From Rhodospirillales bacterium (GTDB lineage Bacteria > Pseudomonadota > Alphaproteobacteria > Acetobacterales > Acetobacteraceae), in contig CANFKS010000028.1 in NCBI GenBank assembly GCA_947447625.1, forward strand, positions 1 through 40,043: 40,043 nucleotides of DNA. Direction: 5' to 3'. Below, in pieces: positions 1 to 9,235 of this stretch. The notes under the pieces were generated by a model. The model was not told where the DNA came from. It saw nothing but the letters and a program-made list of their open reading frames with translations, and ran no database searches. The position numbers were made by a program, and so were the translations under genes. The stretch's first letter is position 1. Every line of letters begins with the position of its first letter.

Positions 1-311
1 CCCGCAAAACTGCGCGTGGTGCCGCCAATGCCGACGCCGGTGTAGACCGCACGAGTGTCGAGATCGATGCCGAACTTGGTGACCGCCTGCTCCGTCAGCA
101 CCACCGCGTCGGCCCCGGTGTCGAGCACGAAGACGGCCGGCTTGCCCGAGACGCTGCCGAGCACGAGCGGCACGTTGCCGCGCATTGTCACCGGGATTTG
201 TACGCGCGGGCGCACGCCACATGTGTCGAAATCGAAATCGTCATCGGGATGCGGCGTCACGCAGCCGGCAAGCAGCACCAGCAGCCCGATCAACGCGAAC
301 AGAGGGCGCAC
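1..311 (-). CDS. Retropepsin-like aspartyl protease lipoprotein (partial, 3' end outside window)
   Basis: About 103 residues are visible from a GTG start three bases after the stop of the upstream CBS-domain gene. The N-terminus is a lipoprotein signal: a short basic start, a leucine-rich core and the lipobox LAGC, so the mature protein is probably anchored to a membrane on the periplasmic side. After about 40 residues comes VFVLDTGADAVVLT, the DTGA signature of single-domain retroviral-type aspartyl proteases, with the Asp as catalytic residue in that family. The second half of the protease domain lies beyond the window. It is the last visible gene of the miaB-phoH-ybeY-corC run and is probably cotranscribed. 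The substrate is unknown. GTG was chosen because it places the signal peptide correctly. Confidence 0.7.
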   Translation of the reverse strand, partial: MRPLFALIGLLVLLAGCVTPHPDDDFDFDTCGVRPRVQIPVTMRGNVPLVLGSVSGKPAVFVLDTGADAVVLTEQAVTKFGIDLDTRAVYTGVGIGGTTRSFA

Positions 312-314
312 GGG

Positions 315-1202
315 CTAGTCGGACACGAGGAGCGGCGGCGCCTTGCGAACGCGGAGCCGGCGGATGCGCCGCGCATCGGCGTCAAGCACACGAAATTCGA
401 TGCCGGAGGGATGGCCGATCACCTCGCCGCGCGCCGGCACCCGGCCGGCCAGCATGAACACCAGGCCGCCGACGGTATCGATGTCGCCGTCGCGCTCGCC
501 CTCGCTCAGCAGGGGGCCCATGCGGGCCTCGAACTCCTCCACGGTCAGGCGAGCGTCCATGTCGAGCGAACCGTCGTTGCGTTCGACCACCATGGAGCCC
601 GGCACCTCGTCATGCTCGTCCGAGATGTCACCGACGATTTCCTCGACGAGGTCCTCGATGGTAACGAGACCGTCGATGCCGCCGTATTCGTCGACCACCA
701 GGGCGAGGTGCATGCGGGCCTGGCGCATCTGCAACAGCAGGTCGAGCACCGGGATTTGCGGGGCGACGAGCATCGGCTTGCGCAGGATCGCTTCGAGCTT
801 GAAGGCTTCGGCGCGGCCGACGAAGGCGAACACGTCCTTGATGTGGACCATGCCCACGACGGCATCGAGTTCCTCCCGGTAGACGGCCAGGCGGGAGTGG
901 CCCTCGCGTTGGAACAGGGCGACCGCCTCGTCGAGCGTGGCGCTGACTTCGATGGCGACGATGTCCGGGCGCGGGACCATCACGTCATCGGCCGTGGTGC
1001 CGCGCAGGCGCAGCACATTGGCGATCAGGGCGCGTTCCTGGCGGTCCAGTTCCGGGGCGCCGCCGGGTGTGGCGGCTTCGGCGGCGGCTTCCTCGACGAG
1101 TTCGGCGATCGAGTCGCGCACGCTGTGTTCATGGTGGCGGCGCAGCAGGCGCCCGCTGATGCGGGCCAGCAGGCCGGCGCGGCTGTATCCGTGGCCGCTC
1201 AT
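315..1202 (-). CDS. corC: CorC/HlyC-family CBS-pair protein (transporter-associated domain)
   Basis: This 295-residue soluble protein has the CorC/YbeX architecture. A basic N-terminal stretch is followed by the conserved segment with VMVPRPDI near residue 75, two CBS motifs (about 65-185) and the C-terminal CorC_HlyC transporter-associated domain ending in a beta-rich segment near residue 290. LALVVDEYGGIDGLVTIEDL is the typical end of the second CBS unit. The family is linked to magnesium/cobalt efflux and binds adenine nucleotides, but its exact role is unsettled. No membrane DUF21 domain is present, so it is the short cytosolic form. Its ATG overlaps the ybeY stop by four bases (ATGA), showing translational coupling. 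The ybeY-corC order is widely conserved. Confidence 0.88.
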   Translation of the reverse strand: MSGHGYSRAGLLARISGRLLRRHHEHSVRDSIAELVEEAAAEAATPGGAPELDRQERALIANVLRLRGTTADDVMVPRPDIVAIEVSATLDEAVALFQREGHSRLAVYREELDAVVGMVHIKDVFAFVGRAEAFKLEAILRKPMLVAPQIPVLDLLLQMRQARMHLALVVDEYGGIDGLVTIEDLVEEIVGDISDEHDEVPGSMVVERNDGSLDMDARLTVEEFEARMGPLLSEGERDGDIDTVGGLVFMLAGRVPARGEVIGHPSGIEFRVLDADARRIRRLRVRKAPPLLVSD

Positions 1203-1684
1203 GCCCGCTTCCCCCCGCCCGATTTCCCAATGCCGGGTTTCCAGGGGTTGGGCCGGCGCAGGCGGCCGAGCAGGCGCGATTCAGCCATTTCCATGCGCCG
1301 CGCCGGGCCGGCCTCGTGATGGTCATGGCCGGCGAGATGGAGCATGCCATGGATCACGAGATGGGCGAGATGATCCGCCGCCCGCTTGCCCTCGCGCACC
1401 GCTTCGCGCGCGACAACGCCGCTGGCGATAATGATTTCGCCCGGCAGGGTTGCGAAGGCAGGCTCGAACGTCAGCACATTGGTCGGCTTGTTGCGGCCGC
1501 GGTGGCGGGCATTGAGCTGCTTCACCGTGGCGTCGGATGCCAGCACGATGATCGCGCCACCCCCCGCGATGCCCGCCGCGCGGCGAACGATACGGCAAGC
1601 GCCGGGCACCAGACGGTGCCAGGATGGGTCTTCGATGGTGATGTGGAGCCCCGCCGATGCGGGGCTGCGACTGGGTGTGGGCAT
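1199..1684 (-). CDS. ybeY: Endoribonuclease YbeY (rRNA maturation factor)
   Basis: The 161-residue protein carries the YbeY zinc motif at residues 112-122 (HGMLHLAGHDH), in which three histidines bind the metal, and the family segment with NKPTNVLTF near residue 70. YbeY is a single-strand-specific RNase used in 16S rRNA 3' processing and 70S quality control. The ATG at 1684 begins one base after the phoH stop. The frame stays open upstream into phoH, but that extension is only the opposite reading of phoH codons. The four-base overlap with corC and near-contact with phoH mark an operon. Catalytic residues look intact. Confidence 0.93.
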   Translation of the reverse strand: MPTPSRSPASAGLHITIEDPSWHRLVPGACRIVRRAAGIAGGGAIIVLASDATVKQLNARHRGRNKPTNVLTFEPAFATLPGEIIIASGVVAREAVREGKRAADHLAHLVIHGMLHLAGHDHHEAGPARRMEMAESRLLGRLRRPNPWKPGIGKSGGGKRA

Positions 1685-1685
1685 G

Positions 1686-2720
1686 TCAGGAGGCCTCGGC
1701 CTCCGGGCGATGGCGGCCACGGCCGGCGGTCTCCTTTTCGGCGGCTGAGCGCTGGTCATAGGCATCGACGATGCGTGCCACCAGCGGATGGCGCACCACG
1801 TCGCGCTTGTCGAAGCGGCAGATACCGATACCGGGCAGTCCCTCCAGCGTGTCGAGCGCATCGCGCAGGCCGGAGCGGGCGCCGGTCGGCAGGTCGATCT
1901 GGCTGAGATCGCCAGCCACCACCATATGGGTGCCCTCGCCCATGCGGGTCAGGAACATCTTCATCTGCACCGGCGTGGTGTTTTGTGCCTCATCGAGAAT
2001 GACAAAGGCATGCTTGAGGGTGCGCCCGCGCATGAAGGCCAGCGGGGCGACTTCGATTTCCCCCGTGCCCATGCGCCGGATCACCTGTTCGCCCGGCATC
2101 ATGTCATGCAGCGCGTCATAGAGCGGGCGGAGATAGGGATCGACCTTCTCCTTCAGATCGCCGGGCAGGAAGCCGAGGCGCTCGCCGGCCTCGACCGCGG
2201 GGCGCGACAGCACAATGCGGTCGACCTTGCCCGCCGTCAGCATCGCCACCGCCTGGGCCACGGCGAGGTAGGTCTTGCCGGTGCCGGCGGGGCCGATGCC
2301 GAACACCATCTCATGGGTGGACAGCATATCCATGTAGGTCGCCTGGCCGGGGCTGCGCGGGCCGACCGCGCCGCGCTTGGTGCGGATCGCCGGCAGGTCG
2401 GACAGCGGCAGGCGAGGATCATCGAGTTCGATCATGCGCACGGCAGCGTCCACATCGCTCGCCGAAATCGCCTCGCCGCGTTCGAGCCGGCGATAAAGCC
2501 CGTTGAGCGCGGTCTGCGCCGCCTCCACCCGCGACGGATCGCCCGAAATCGCCATCCGGTTGCCCCGGCAATTCACCTTCACGCCCAGCCCCTGCTCGAT
2601 CCGCACAAGGTGGCGGTCATGGTCGCCGAGCAGCAGCGACAACAAGGTGTTGTCCGGGAAATGCAGCGTGAGGGCGCGCGTGGCGGAAACGGCGGCCGGG
2701 GCCGGGGCGATGTGGGTCAA
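1686..2720 (-). CDS. phoH: PhoH-like ATPase
   Basis: This 344-residue protein of the PhoH/YbeZ family is a cytosolic ATPase that works with YbeY. Walker A is GPAGTGKT at about 143-150. Walker B is VILDEAQN near 240-247. The conserved [19 protein letters not shown] segment lies between them. The N-terminal KH-like part (about 15-85) is also present. The best start is TTG at 2720. It overlaps the miaB stop (TTGA), and AGGAGAG lies about 8 bases upstream; no ATG or GTG fits before the conserved N-terminus. Longer upstream extensions would run through miaB in another frame and are rejected. Gene order miaB-phoH-ybeY-corC is conserved across proteobacteria. Confidence 0.92.
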   Translation of the reverse strand: MTHIAPAPAAVSATRALTLHFPDNTLLSLLLGDHDRHLVRIEQGLGVKVNCRGNRMAISGDPSRVEAAQTALNGLYRRLERGEAISASDVDAAVRMIELDDPRLPLSDLPAIRTKRGAVGPRSPGQATYMDMLSTHEMVFGIGPAGTGKTYLAVAQAVAMLTAGKVDRIVLSRPAVEAGERLGFLPGDLKEKVDPYLRPLYDALHDMMPGEQVIRRMGTGEIEVAPLAFMRGRTLKHAFVILDEAQNTTPVQMKMFLTRMGEGTHMVVAGDLSQIDLPTGARSGLRDALDTLEGLPGIGICRFDKRDVVRHPLVARIVDAYDQRSAAEKETAGRGRHRPEAEAS

Positions 2721-4063
2721 GCGCAGGCTCTCTCCTGTTCGAGGGTGGCGGTGAGGGAATTGGTGTGCGCAGCCGTCACCTTCATCTCCACCACCGTGCC
2801 GGTGAGGGAAACCGGGCCGATGGCATGGACCGGCTGAAGCCAGGGCGAACGCCCGCCGATCTGCCCCTCGTGGCGGCCGGGTCCGGTGACGAGCACGGGA
2901 ATAATAAGGCCGGCGCATTGGGCGTTGAAGGCGGTCTGCTGTTCGCGCAACAGCGCCTGCAGGGCGTAGATCCGGCGGTCCTTCTCCTCCTCCGGCACCT
3001 GCAATCCAGCGCCGGCGGCAGGAGTGCCGGGGCGGGGGGAGTATTTGAAGCTGAACGCCTGGGCAAAGCCGATGTCGCGGATCAATTGCATCGTGGATTC
3101 GAAATCGCGCTCGGTCTCGCCGGGATGGCCGACGATGAAATCCGACGACAGCGCCATGTCCGGCCGCGCCACGCGCAAACGGGCGATCAGCGCGCGGTAG
3201 TCATCGGCAGTATGCTTGCGGTTCATCGCGGCCAGGATGCGATCCGAGCCCGACTGCACCGGCAGATGCAGAAACGGCATCAGCGCCGGCACCTCGGCAT
3301 GGGCGGCAATCAGGTCGTCGTCCATGTCCCGCGGGTGTGATGTGGTGTAGCGGATGCGAATGAGCCCATCGATATCAGCGAGGCGACGCACCAGATCGCC
3401 AAGGCCGCGCGCACCGTCGCCATGCCAGGCGTTGACGTTCTGGCCGAGCAGGGTGATCTCACGCGCACCTTGCGCCACCATGCGGCGCGCCTCGGCGAGG
3501 ATGTCGGCGGCCGGGCGGCTCGCTTCGGCGCCTCGTGTGTAGGGCACCACGCAGAACGAGCAGAACTTGTCGCAGCCTTCCTGGATCGTGAGGAAGGCCG
3601 TCACCCCCTGGGGCGCCGCCGCGTCGGGCAGGAAGTCGAACTTCTGTTCGGCGGGAAAATCGGTGTCGATCACGGCGCCCGCCGCGCGGCTGGCGCGGGC
3701 CACCATTTCGGGCAGACGATGATAGGTCTGAGGACCCAGCACGATATCGACATAGGGGGCACGAGCCAGGATCTCGGCGCCCTCGGCCTGGGCGACGCAA
3801 CCGGCCACCGCGATCACCATTTTGTGGCCCTGGGCCTCGCGCGCCTGCTTCAGCACGCGCAGGCGGCCGAGTTCGGAGAACACTTTTTCTGCCGCTCTGT
3901 CGCGGATATGGCAGGTGTTGAGGATCACCATGTCGGCGCCCTCGGGCAACTCGGTCGGCGCATAGCCCAAGGGCGCCAGGACATCGGCCATCCGGCCGCT
4001 GTCATAGACATTCATCTGGCAGCCCCAGGTGATGACGTGCAGGTGCTTGGTTTCGGAGGTCAT
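2717..4063 (-). CDS. miaB: tRNA-2-methylthio-N6-dimethylallyladenosine synthase MiaB
   Basis: The 448-residue protein is a radical-SAM methylthiotransferase that adds the 2-methylthio group to i6A37 of tRNAs reading U-starting codons. The N-terminal MTTase domain has the three auxiliary-cluster cysteines at about C15 (WGCQMN), C51 (LNTCHIR) and C89 (VAGCVAQ). The radical-SAM motif CDKFCSFC is at 164-171, and a TRAM domain forms the C-terminus. ATG 4063 gives the canonical [10 protein letters not shown] start; the frame is open further upstream but without family similarity. It is the first gene of the run to corC and overlaps the phoH start. The 232 bases before it (4064-4295) show no gene and probably hold the promoter, which I could not pin down. 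Confidence 0.96.
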   Translation of the reverse strand: MTSETKHLHVITWGCQMNVYDSGRMADVLAPLGYAPTELPEGADMVILNTCHIRDRAAEKVFSELGRLRVLKQAREAQGHKMVIAVAGCVAQAEGAEILARAPYVDIVLGPQTYHRLPEMVARASRAAGAVIDTDFPAEQKFDFLPDAAAPQGVTAFLTIQEGCDKFCSFCVVPYTRGAEASRPAADILAEARRMVAQGAREITLLGQNVNAWHGDGARGLGDLVRRLADIDGLIRIRYTTSHPRDMDDDLIAAHAEVPALMPFLHLPVQSGSDRILAAMNRKHTADDYRALIARLRVARPDMALSSDFIVGHPGETERDFESTMQLIRDIGFAQAFSFKYSPRPGTPAAGAGLQVPEEEKDRRIYALQALLREQQTAFNAQCAGLIIPVLVTGPGRHEGQIGGRSPWLQPVHAIGPVSLTGTVVEMKVTAAHTNSLTATLEQERACA

Positions 4064-4295
4064 CGCAGCGGTCCCACTCTGGCCGCCCGGCGACGGCCGG
4101 GGGCGAAGAGCGGACAGATCGTCTGCATCGTGGCTCGGGTCAAGCGCAAGGGCCGTCTGGTTCCTCCGCGTCGCGCGCACCATGGGCTTCCGGGGTCGGA
4201 TTCGGGGCGGCTTTGCTGAGCGCATCGTGGCAACCAAGCCGGCCGGCGTGTCAAGCGATACGGTGATGCCGTCGCCAAAACATCACGCAATGTCA

Positions 4296-5228
4296 TCACT
4301 GGATCGGCCGGCAGGGGAGGGCCCGGCTCTGGCGCAGCGCCGCGGCGCCCTCGGCGGTGATGCGCCAGACTGCCTCCGTCAACGCCTTGCGGGAGTTGAA
4401 TGCCGCCGGGTCGATCGGCGGATGCAGCAGGATGGTGGCGCGCATGCCGCGGGCCTGGGCAAGCCGGACGAAATGGGACGCGAGGTCCTGATCGCCGACC
4501 CAGGCGAACAGCGAGCGGCTGGCGCGCCCGGCGGGCATGCCAGCGATGCGGTCGTAGACCAGCGACACCGGCTGAACCAGCGCCGTCCGCCCATCGGCCA
4601 GCACCGGGACCTCGGCAATCGAGAGAAACGCCGAGCGGAACGGCAACACGCGCGACCCGTCCGACGTGGTGCCTTCGGGAAACAGGATCAGGTTGTCCCC
4701 GGCCGCAAGCCGCTGCCGCATCTCATCGCGCTCGCGCACCGTCGAGGTACGCTTGCGGCGCACATAGACGGTGCGGCCAAGAGCAGCGATCCAGCTGACC
4801 ACCGGCCACTGGCCGATCTCTTCCTTGGCGATGAAACTGGCCTGAAGCCTGGCACCAAGGACAGGCACGTCCAGCCACGAACTATGGGTCGAGACATACA
4901 CCACCGGCCGTCCATCGCCGCCCTGCTGCGCCGGGGTGCCGACCACACGGATGCCAACGCCGATGATCCAACACATCACGGCCCAATAGAGCCTGGCGAA
5001 GCGCTCATTGATCCGCCCCGGCAGCGCCATGAACAGGGCCTGGATCGGAATGCACGGCAGTGTCCACAACACGATCAGCAACAGCCGTCGCAGCACCCTG
5101 AGTTTGCGCAGTGGCGAGGGACGGTCGGGCATGAACGCGGTCCATGAGCCGTCATCGCCGCCGCGCGCTGCGACCAGGATCATCGGCTCGCGCGGTTTGC
5201 GAAGGCGGCGGGGCGGAGGGGATTGCAT
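4296..5228 (-). CDS. Lysophospholipid acyltransferase, PlsC family
   Basis: The protein has about 310 residues from the ATG chosen here. A hydrophobic anchor at about 49-70 is followed by the PlsC domain with the HX4D motif (HSSWLD, H115 and D120) and the FPEGTTS acyl-acceptor motif near 183-189. Family members acylate lysophosphatidic acid or related lyso-lipids (ornithine-lipid OlsA type) at the inner membrane; which acceptor is used here cannot be told. The start is uncertain: ATGs at 5183 and 5132 and a TTG at 5267 are also in frame and none has a strong ribosome-binding site. The gene stands alone, divergent from the EamA exporter. Confidence 0.85.
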   Translation of the reverse strand: MQSPPPRRLRKPREPMILVAARGGDDGSWTAFMPDRPSPLRKLRVLRRLLLIVLWTLPCIPIQALFMALPGRINERFARLYWAVMCWIIGVGIRVVGTPAQQGGDGRPVVYVSTHSSWLDVPVLGARLQASFIAKEEIGQWPVVSWIAALGRTVYVRRKRTSTVRERDEMRQRLAAGDNLILFPEGTTSDGSRVLPFRSAFLSIAEVPVLADGRTALVQPVSLVYDRIAGMPAGRASRSLFAWVGDQDLASHFVRLAQARGMRATILLHPPIDPAAFNSRKALTEAVWRITAEGAAALRQSRALPCRPIQ

Positions 5229-5323
5229 GGTGGAACCGGCAATAGCGAAACCAGCCCGCCCCGGCAATGATGCATCGCACGAAGCGGCGTGTCAGGCCGC
5301 GCCATCCGGGCCATAAGGGTACC

Positions 5324-6241
5324 ATGTCGAACCCCCTCCCCGCCGCAGCGCATCCCGCCACACTCAACGCCGAGGCCTGGCTGCTGATTTTCGCCCTCTC
5401 GCTGCCATGGGGCGGCTCGTTCCTGTTTTTCCGCATCCTCGCGGGTGAGTTGCCGAGTTTCACCATCGTGCTCGTGCGGCTCGGGCTCGCGGTCATGCTG
5501 CTCTATCTGATGCTGCGGGTGCGCGGCGAGCGGCTTGATGTGCCCTGGGGCACGTTCATGGTGATGGGGATCCTGAACAACGTCATCCCGTTCAGCCTGA
5601 TCGCCTGGGCCTCCATCCGCATCACCGGCGGCGAAGCGGCGATCCTGAATGCGACGACGCCGATGTTCGGCGCCCTTGTGCTGCGGGTGTGCGCCGGCGA
5701 ACGGCTGACCCCGGCGCGGATCGGCGGCGTGCTGCTGGGCGTGGCCGGGGTCGCAGTGCTGGTCGGCCCGGCGGCACGCGGCCTGGGGGCGAATTTATGG
5801 GCCGAACTGGCCTGCCTCGGCGCCGCGTTGAGCTATGGGTTCACCACGCTGTGGGGCCGCCGGCTGCGGCACATCCCGCCGTTCCAGGCGGCCACGGCGC
5901 AGTGCTTATGCAGCCTGCTGGTGCTGATCCCCATCGTCGCGGTGATCGACCAGCCCTGGACCTTGCCGATGCCGTCATGGCGGGCGCTGGGCGCCTTGGC
6001 CGGGATCGGCTGGCTTTGCACCGGGCTGGCCTATGTCGTGTTTTTCCGCATCGTCGCCGTCGCCGGCGTCGCCAACGTGATGCTGGTCACGTTCCTTGCC
6101 CCGGTGAGTGCGATGATCCTTGGCGGCCTGGTCCTGGGCGAGGGTGTCGGCTGGAACGCCATCGCCGGCATGGTGCTTATATTCGCCGGCCTCGCGGCTA
6201 TCGACGGACGGCTGCTGTCACGCGGTAAAGCCCCGGGGTGA
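5324..6241 (+). CDS. EamA/DMT-superfamily exporter
   Basis: This 305-residue hydrophobic protein has about ten transmembrane helices arranged as two EamA repeats (about 15-145 and 155-295). The N-terminal LPWGGSFLFFRIL segment and the late LGEGVGWNAIAGMVLIFAG segment are typical. Family members export small metabolites or amino acids; no substrate can be assigned. The start is ATG 5324, preceded by AAGGG. Its last 44 bases overlap the convergent MFS gene on the other strand. Confidence is high for family and low for function. Confidence 0.87.
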   Translation: MSNPLPAAAHPATLNAEAWLLIFALSLPWGGSFLFFRILAGELPSFTIVLVRLGLAVMLLYLMLRVRGERLDVPWGTFMVMGILNNVIPFSLIAWASIRITGGEAAILNATTPMFGALVLRVCAGERLTPARIGGVLLGVAGVAVLVGPAARGLGANLWAELACLGAALSYGFTTLWGRRLRHIPPFQAATAQCLCSLLVLIPIVAVIDQPWTLPMPSWRALGALAGIGWLCTGLAYVVFFRIVAVAGVANVMLVTFLAPVSAMILGGLVLGEGVGWNAIAGMVLIFAGLAAIDGRLLSRGKAPG

Positions 6242-7334
6242 ACAGCAGTCCAAGCCCGCCGAGCCCCGCCATCAGCACAAACGCGCTGCCGCTGCCGTCG
6301 TAGATCCATCCCGCGAGCCACGATGCGATCCCCACCGGCAACGCCCCGCCCAGCGCCGCATGCAGCGTCTGCGCCGCCCCCGCCCGCTCCGGCGGAATAT
6401 GCCGGCTCAGCATCTGCATCGCCGAGAGATGCTGCATCCCGAACGTCGCCCCATGCAGCCACTGCACCGCGATCAGCCACGACAAATCGGTGCTCAAACC
6501 CGTGACCGTCCAGCGCAGCACCGCGCTCCCCGCCGCGATCGCCGTCATCCCGGCCGGCCCGAGCCGCTCCGCGAACGCCCGGCCAAAAACAAAAAACAAC
6601 GTCTCCGCCACCACCGCCTCCGACCACAGCAGCCCGATGGTGGATGACGAAATACCATGCGCCTGCCAATGCAACGTCCCCAGCACATAAAGCGCGCCAT
6701 GCGCCCCCTGCACGCAGGCACTCGCCGCCACCGTCAGCAGAAACGCCCGATTGCCGAGCAGCCCGAGAATCCCGCCAAACCCCGCGCGCCGTCCCGCCAC
6801 ATCGCCCGGCAGAAGCCGCGCAATCCCCGCTGCCACGCCGTAGCAAACGACGCTCAGGATCGGCACCACGCGCGGCCCGAACGCCTGGATCAGCGCCCCG
6901 GCGGCCGCCGTCGCCGCCGTAAAGACGGCCGAGGCCGAACCGCGAACCCTCCCGTAGTCGAGCCGCCCGCGACTGGCGAGCCCGAGCGATAGCGCATCGG
7001 CCAACGGCATCAGCGCCGCCGCACCCAGCCCCTGTACCGCTGCCAGGACCAGCAACGCCCAGAACCCCGAAGCCGGCAGCAACGCCGCCGCCGCCGCCGC
7101 CGCCACCAGACACCCCGCCATCAGCACCATCGGCGTCCGCCCGCTGCGATCCGCCATCACCCCCCACACCGGCACCGCCAGCATCCGCACCACCGTGCCA
7201 ACCGCGAGCAGCGTCCCGATCGAGGCCGCATCCAGCCCTCGCGTCGCCAGAAACGCCGGCAAAAACGCGGTTCCGACAGCCGCCGCCGCGAAAACCGGCG
7301 CCAGAAACCCGCCGACCCGCAGCGCGTCCGACAC
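6198..7334 (-). CDS. MFS transporter, phenylpropionate-permease-like (MFS_1_like)
   Basis: The 378-residue membrane protein has about 12 predicted helices. WGVMADRSGRTP between helices 2 and 3 is the classical MFS loop motif. The overall pattern, including QWLHGATFGMQHLSAMQML in the C-terminal half, resembles the PPP family (HcaT, YfjB-like). Substrate unknown. The start is GTG 7334, four bases after the sufE stop, so it is probably the distal gene of pmbA-sufE-MFS. Its 3' end overlaps the convergent eamA gene by 44 bases. The same region is open in another frame on this strand for about 520 codons, giving only low-complexity glycine/alanine/arginine protein; that is not a gene. Confidence 0.85.
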   Translation of the reverse strand: MSDALRVGGFLAPVFAAAAVGTAFLPAFLATRGLDAASIGTLLAVGTVVRMLAVPVWGVMADRSGRTPMVLMAGCLVAAAAAAALLPASGFWALLVLAAVQGLGAAALMPLADALSLGLASRGRLDYGRVRGSASAVFTAATAAAGALIQAFGPRVVPILSVVCYGVAAGIARLLPGDVAGRRAGFGGILGLLGNRAFLLTVAASACVQGAHGALYVLGTLHWQAHGISSSTIGLLWSEAVVAETLFFVFGRAFAERLGPAGMTAIAAGSAVLRWTVTGLSTDLSWLIAVQWLHGATFGMQHLSAMQMLSRHIPPERAGAAQTLHAALGGALPVGIASWLAGWIYDGSGSAFVLMAGLGGLGLLFTPGLYRVTAAVRR

Positions 7335-7337
7335 GGC

Positions 7338-7778
7338 CTAGGTCCGCGCCGCCAACTCGCGCACCTTGCGCGCCATGGCGGCAATGCCATTGCCGCGATT
7401 GGTCGACAGCGCCTCCAGCAGCCCGAGATCCTTCAGAAACACCGGATCCGTCGCCGCGATTTCCCCCGGCGTCCGCCCCGAATAAACCCGCAACAACAAC
7501 GCCACCAACCCCGAGACGATCGCCGCATCCGAGGCCCCGGCAAAATAAAGCCGCCCCTCCCGCACCGCCGCCTCCATCCAAACCCGGCTCTGACAACCCG
7601 GCACGCGATGCGCGTCATCGGCCCATGCATCCGGAAACGGCGGCAATTTGCGGCCGAGTTCGATAATATACTGGTAGCGCTCCATCCAGTCATCGAACAC
7701 CGCAAGCTCATCGCCAATGGCGGCGATGGCCTCGGCGGCGGTTTCGTCCTCGGGCTGGAGGAATGCGTCCGTGCTCAT
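7338..7778 (-). CDS. sufE: SufE family sulfur acceptor
   Basis: The 146-residue protein matches SufE/CsdE. The motif VPGCQSRVW near residue 62 carries the cysteine that accepts persulfide sulfur from the SufS/CsdA cysteine desulfurase for iron-sulfur assembly. The preceding Y..IIELGRKLPPFPD helix is also characteristic. No suf operon is nearby, so this may be the stand-alone housekeeping sufE. The ATG overlaps the pmbA stop by four bases, so it is translationally coupled to that gene. Confidence 0.93.
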   Translation of the reverse strand: MSTDAFLQPEDETAAEAIAAIGDELAVFDDWMERYQYIIELGRKLPPFPDAWADDAHRVPGCQSRVWMEAAVREGRLYFAGASDAAIVSGLVALLLRVYSGRTPGEIAATDPVFLKDLGLLEALSTNRGNGIAAMARKVRELAART

Positions 7779-9100
7779 GCGCCCGCCAGCGTCATCGCAT
7801 CGATCCGCACCGTGGGCGCATCGGTGCCGCGGCGGAACACCAGGTCGTTGGCTGGCGTCATCATGGTAAACATCTCCTGCAACGTCCCCGCGATGGTCAC
7901 TTCCGCCACCGCCTCGGCCAGCTTGCCGTCCCGGATCATGAACCCCGCGGCCCCCCGGCTATAGTCCCCGGTCAGCCCGTTGATGCCCATGCCGATCAAC
8001 TCGGTGACATACAGCCCCTCCTTGATGTCGGCCATCAGTTCGGCCGGGCTCACGCTGCCAGCGGCGAGAAAGAGGTTCGTCGTGCCCGGCGAAGGCGGCC
8101 CGCCAGTGCCGCGTGAGGCATGGCCGGTGGTCCTGAGATCGAGTTGCCGCGCCGAGCGGCTGTCCAGCACCCAGGATCGCAGCACGCCATCCTCGACCAG
8201 CACCAGCGGCGCGGTCGGCACGCCCTCGGCGTCGAACGGGCGCGAGCGCGCCCCGCGCAGACGGCGCGGATCGTCGGTGATGGTGATGCCGGGGCGAAAA
8301 ATCTGCTGGCCCATTTTCTCGCGCAGAAAACTCGTACCCCGCGCCACCGATGCGCCGTTGATGGCGCTGGCGAGATGCCCGATCAGCCCGGCCGAAACCC
8401 GCGGGTCATAGATCACAGGCACTGTGCCTGTCTTGGCCCGGATCGGGTCGAGCCGCGCAATCGCCCGGTTGCCGGCCGAGCGGCCGATCGCCTCGGGGTC
8501 CTCCAGGTCGGCCAGATGGACGGCGGAGGTATAATCATAGTCGCGCTGCATCCCGGTGCCGGACCCGGCGAGCGCCACGGCGGACAGGGAGTGGCTGGTG
8601 CGCGCATAGCGCCCGGCAAACCCGGCCGACGTGACGAGGGTGATCTCGGTGCGGCCATAGCCCGCCTCCGCGCCCTCGGAGTTGGTGATGCCGCGCACCG
8701 CCAGGGCGGCCTCCTCGGCAATCGCGGCCCGCGCGATCAGCGCTGCCGCATCGGGCTCGGCGGGGTCATCGAGATCAAGTTCGACCGCCTCCAGCCGCGC
8801 CTCGTCGGCCAGCGCCGCATAAGGGTCCTCCGGCACGACGCGGGCCATATCCACCGCACGCTCCGCCAGCGTGGCAAACCCCGCCGGATCAACCGATGAG
8901 GACGCCACAATCGCCGCCCGCCGGCCGACGAACACGCGCAGCCCGAGATCGCGCCCCTCGGCCCGCTCCAGATGCTCGATTTTGCCCAGCCGCCGCGCCA
9001 CGCTGAGCGATGTGCCGGAAATCAGCACCGCATCCGCCGCATCGGCGCCCGCCGCCTTGGCGCGTTGGATCAACGTCTGGAGAAGGTCGATCGAGGTCAT
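7775..9100 (-). CDS. pmbA: PmbA/TldE metalloprotease-complex subunit
   Basis: The 441-residue protein is of the TldD/PmbA family. It lacks the HExxxH zinc site that defines TldD, so it is the TldE (PmbA) subunit, which pairs with TldD to degrade unfolded peptides and process modified peptides such as microcins. Family marks are AEGRDLGLRVFVGRRAA near 46-63, a central GTSFLREKMG segment and the C-terminal TGDYSRGAAGFMIRDGKL stretch. No tldD is in the window. It is followed directly by sufE (ATGA overlap). A palindromic repeat lies between its start and the upstream M16 peptidase. Confidence 0.93.
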   Translation of the reverse strand: MTSIDLLQTLIQRAKAAGADAADAVLISGTSLSVARRLGKIEHLERAEGRDLGLRVFVGRRAAIVASSSVDPAGFATLAERAVDMARVVPEDPYAALADEARLEAVELDLDDPAEPDAAALIARAAIAEEAALAVRGITNSEGAEAGYGRTEITLVTSAGFAGRYARTSHSLSAVALAGSGTGMQRDYDYTSAVHLADLEDPEAIGRSAGNRAIARLDPIRAKTGTVPVIYDPRVSAGLIGHLASAINGASVARGTSFLREKMGQQIFRPGITITDDPRRLRGARSRPFDAEGVPTAPLVLVEDGVLRSWVLDSRSARQLDLRTTGHASRGTGGPPSPGTTNLFLAAGSVSPAELMADIKEGLYVTELIGMGINGLTGDYSRGAAGFMIRDGKLAEAVAEVTIAGTLQEMFTMMTPANDLVFRRGTDAPTVRIDAMTLAGA

Positions 9101-9127
9101 CTCGGCTCCTTGGTCGAAAATTGCGTC

Positions 9128-9194
9128 TAGAGCGGGATGCCTTCTGACAGGCGAAGGAATCCTGCTCTAACTTTTTGTTTTATAGCGTGATTCA
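9128..9194 (-). repeat. Composite palindromic repeat, copy 1 (reverse orientation)
   Basis: Bases 9128-9144 and 9153-9169 form a 17-bp stem (one G-T and one G-A mismatch) around an 8-base loop: the B hairpin of the family, ending in TAGAGC/GCTCTA. Read on the minus strand, it is preceded by an A-rich linker and the remnant TGAATCACGC, matching the end of the A hairpin seen complete at 26867-26914. It lies between the M16 peptidase stop and the pmbA start on the same strand. Confidence 0.75.
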
Positions 9195-9235
9195 CATCGC
9201 CAGCGGGTCCACGTCTGGCGATCGCGCGCCAAGCC

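Noticed and set aside
198-1319. Long plus-strand open frame opposite the CBS-domain gene
   Set aside because: Histidine/glutamine/alanine-rich translation with no family features. The minus strand carries a clear CorC-type protein.
1788-2837. 350-codon plus-strand frame opposite phoH
   Set aside because: Antisense of a well-supported PhoH gene; composition typical of a GC-rich mirror frame.
4060-4299. 79-codon minus-strand frame between the acyltransferase and miaB
   Set aside because: Arginine-rich, no ribosome-binding site, no recognisable family; probably the miaB upstream region.
6031-7596. 521-codon minus-strand frame overlapping the MFS gene in another frame
   Set aside because: Low-complexity Gly/Ala/Arg translation without domains; the MFS frame has helices and the loop motif.
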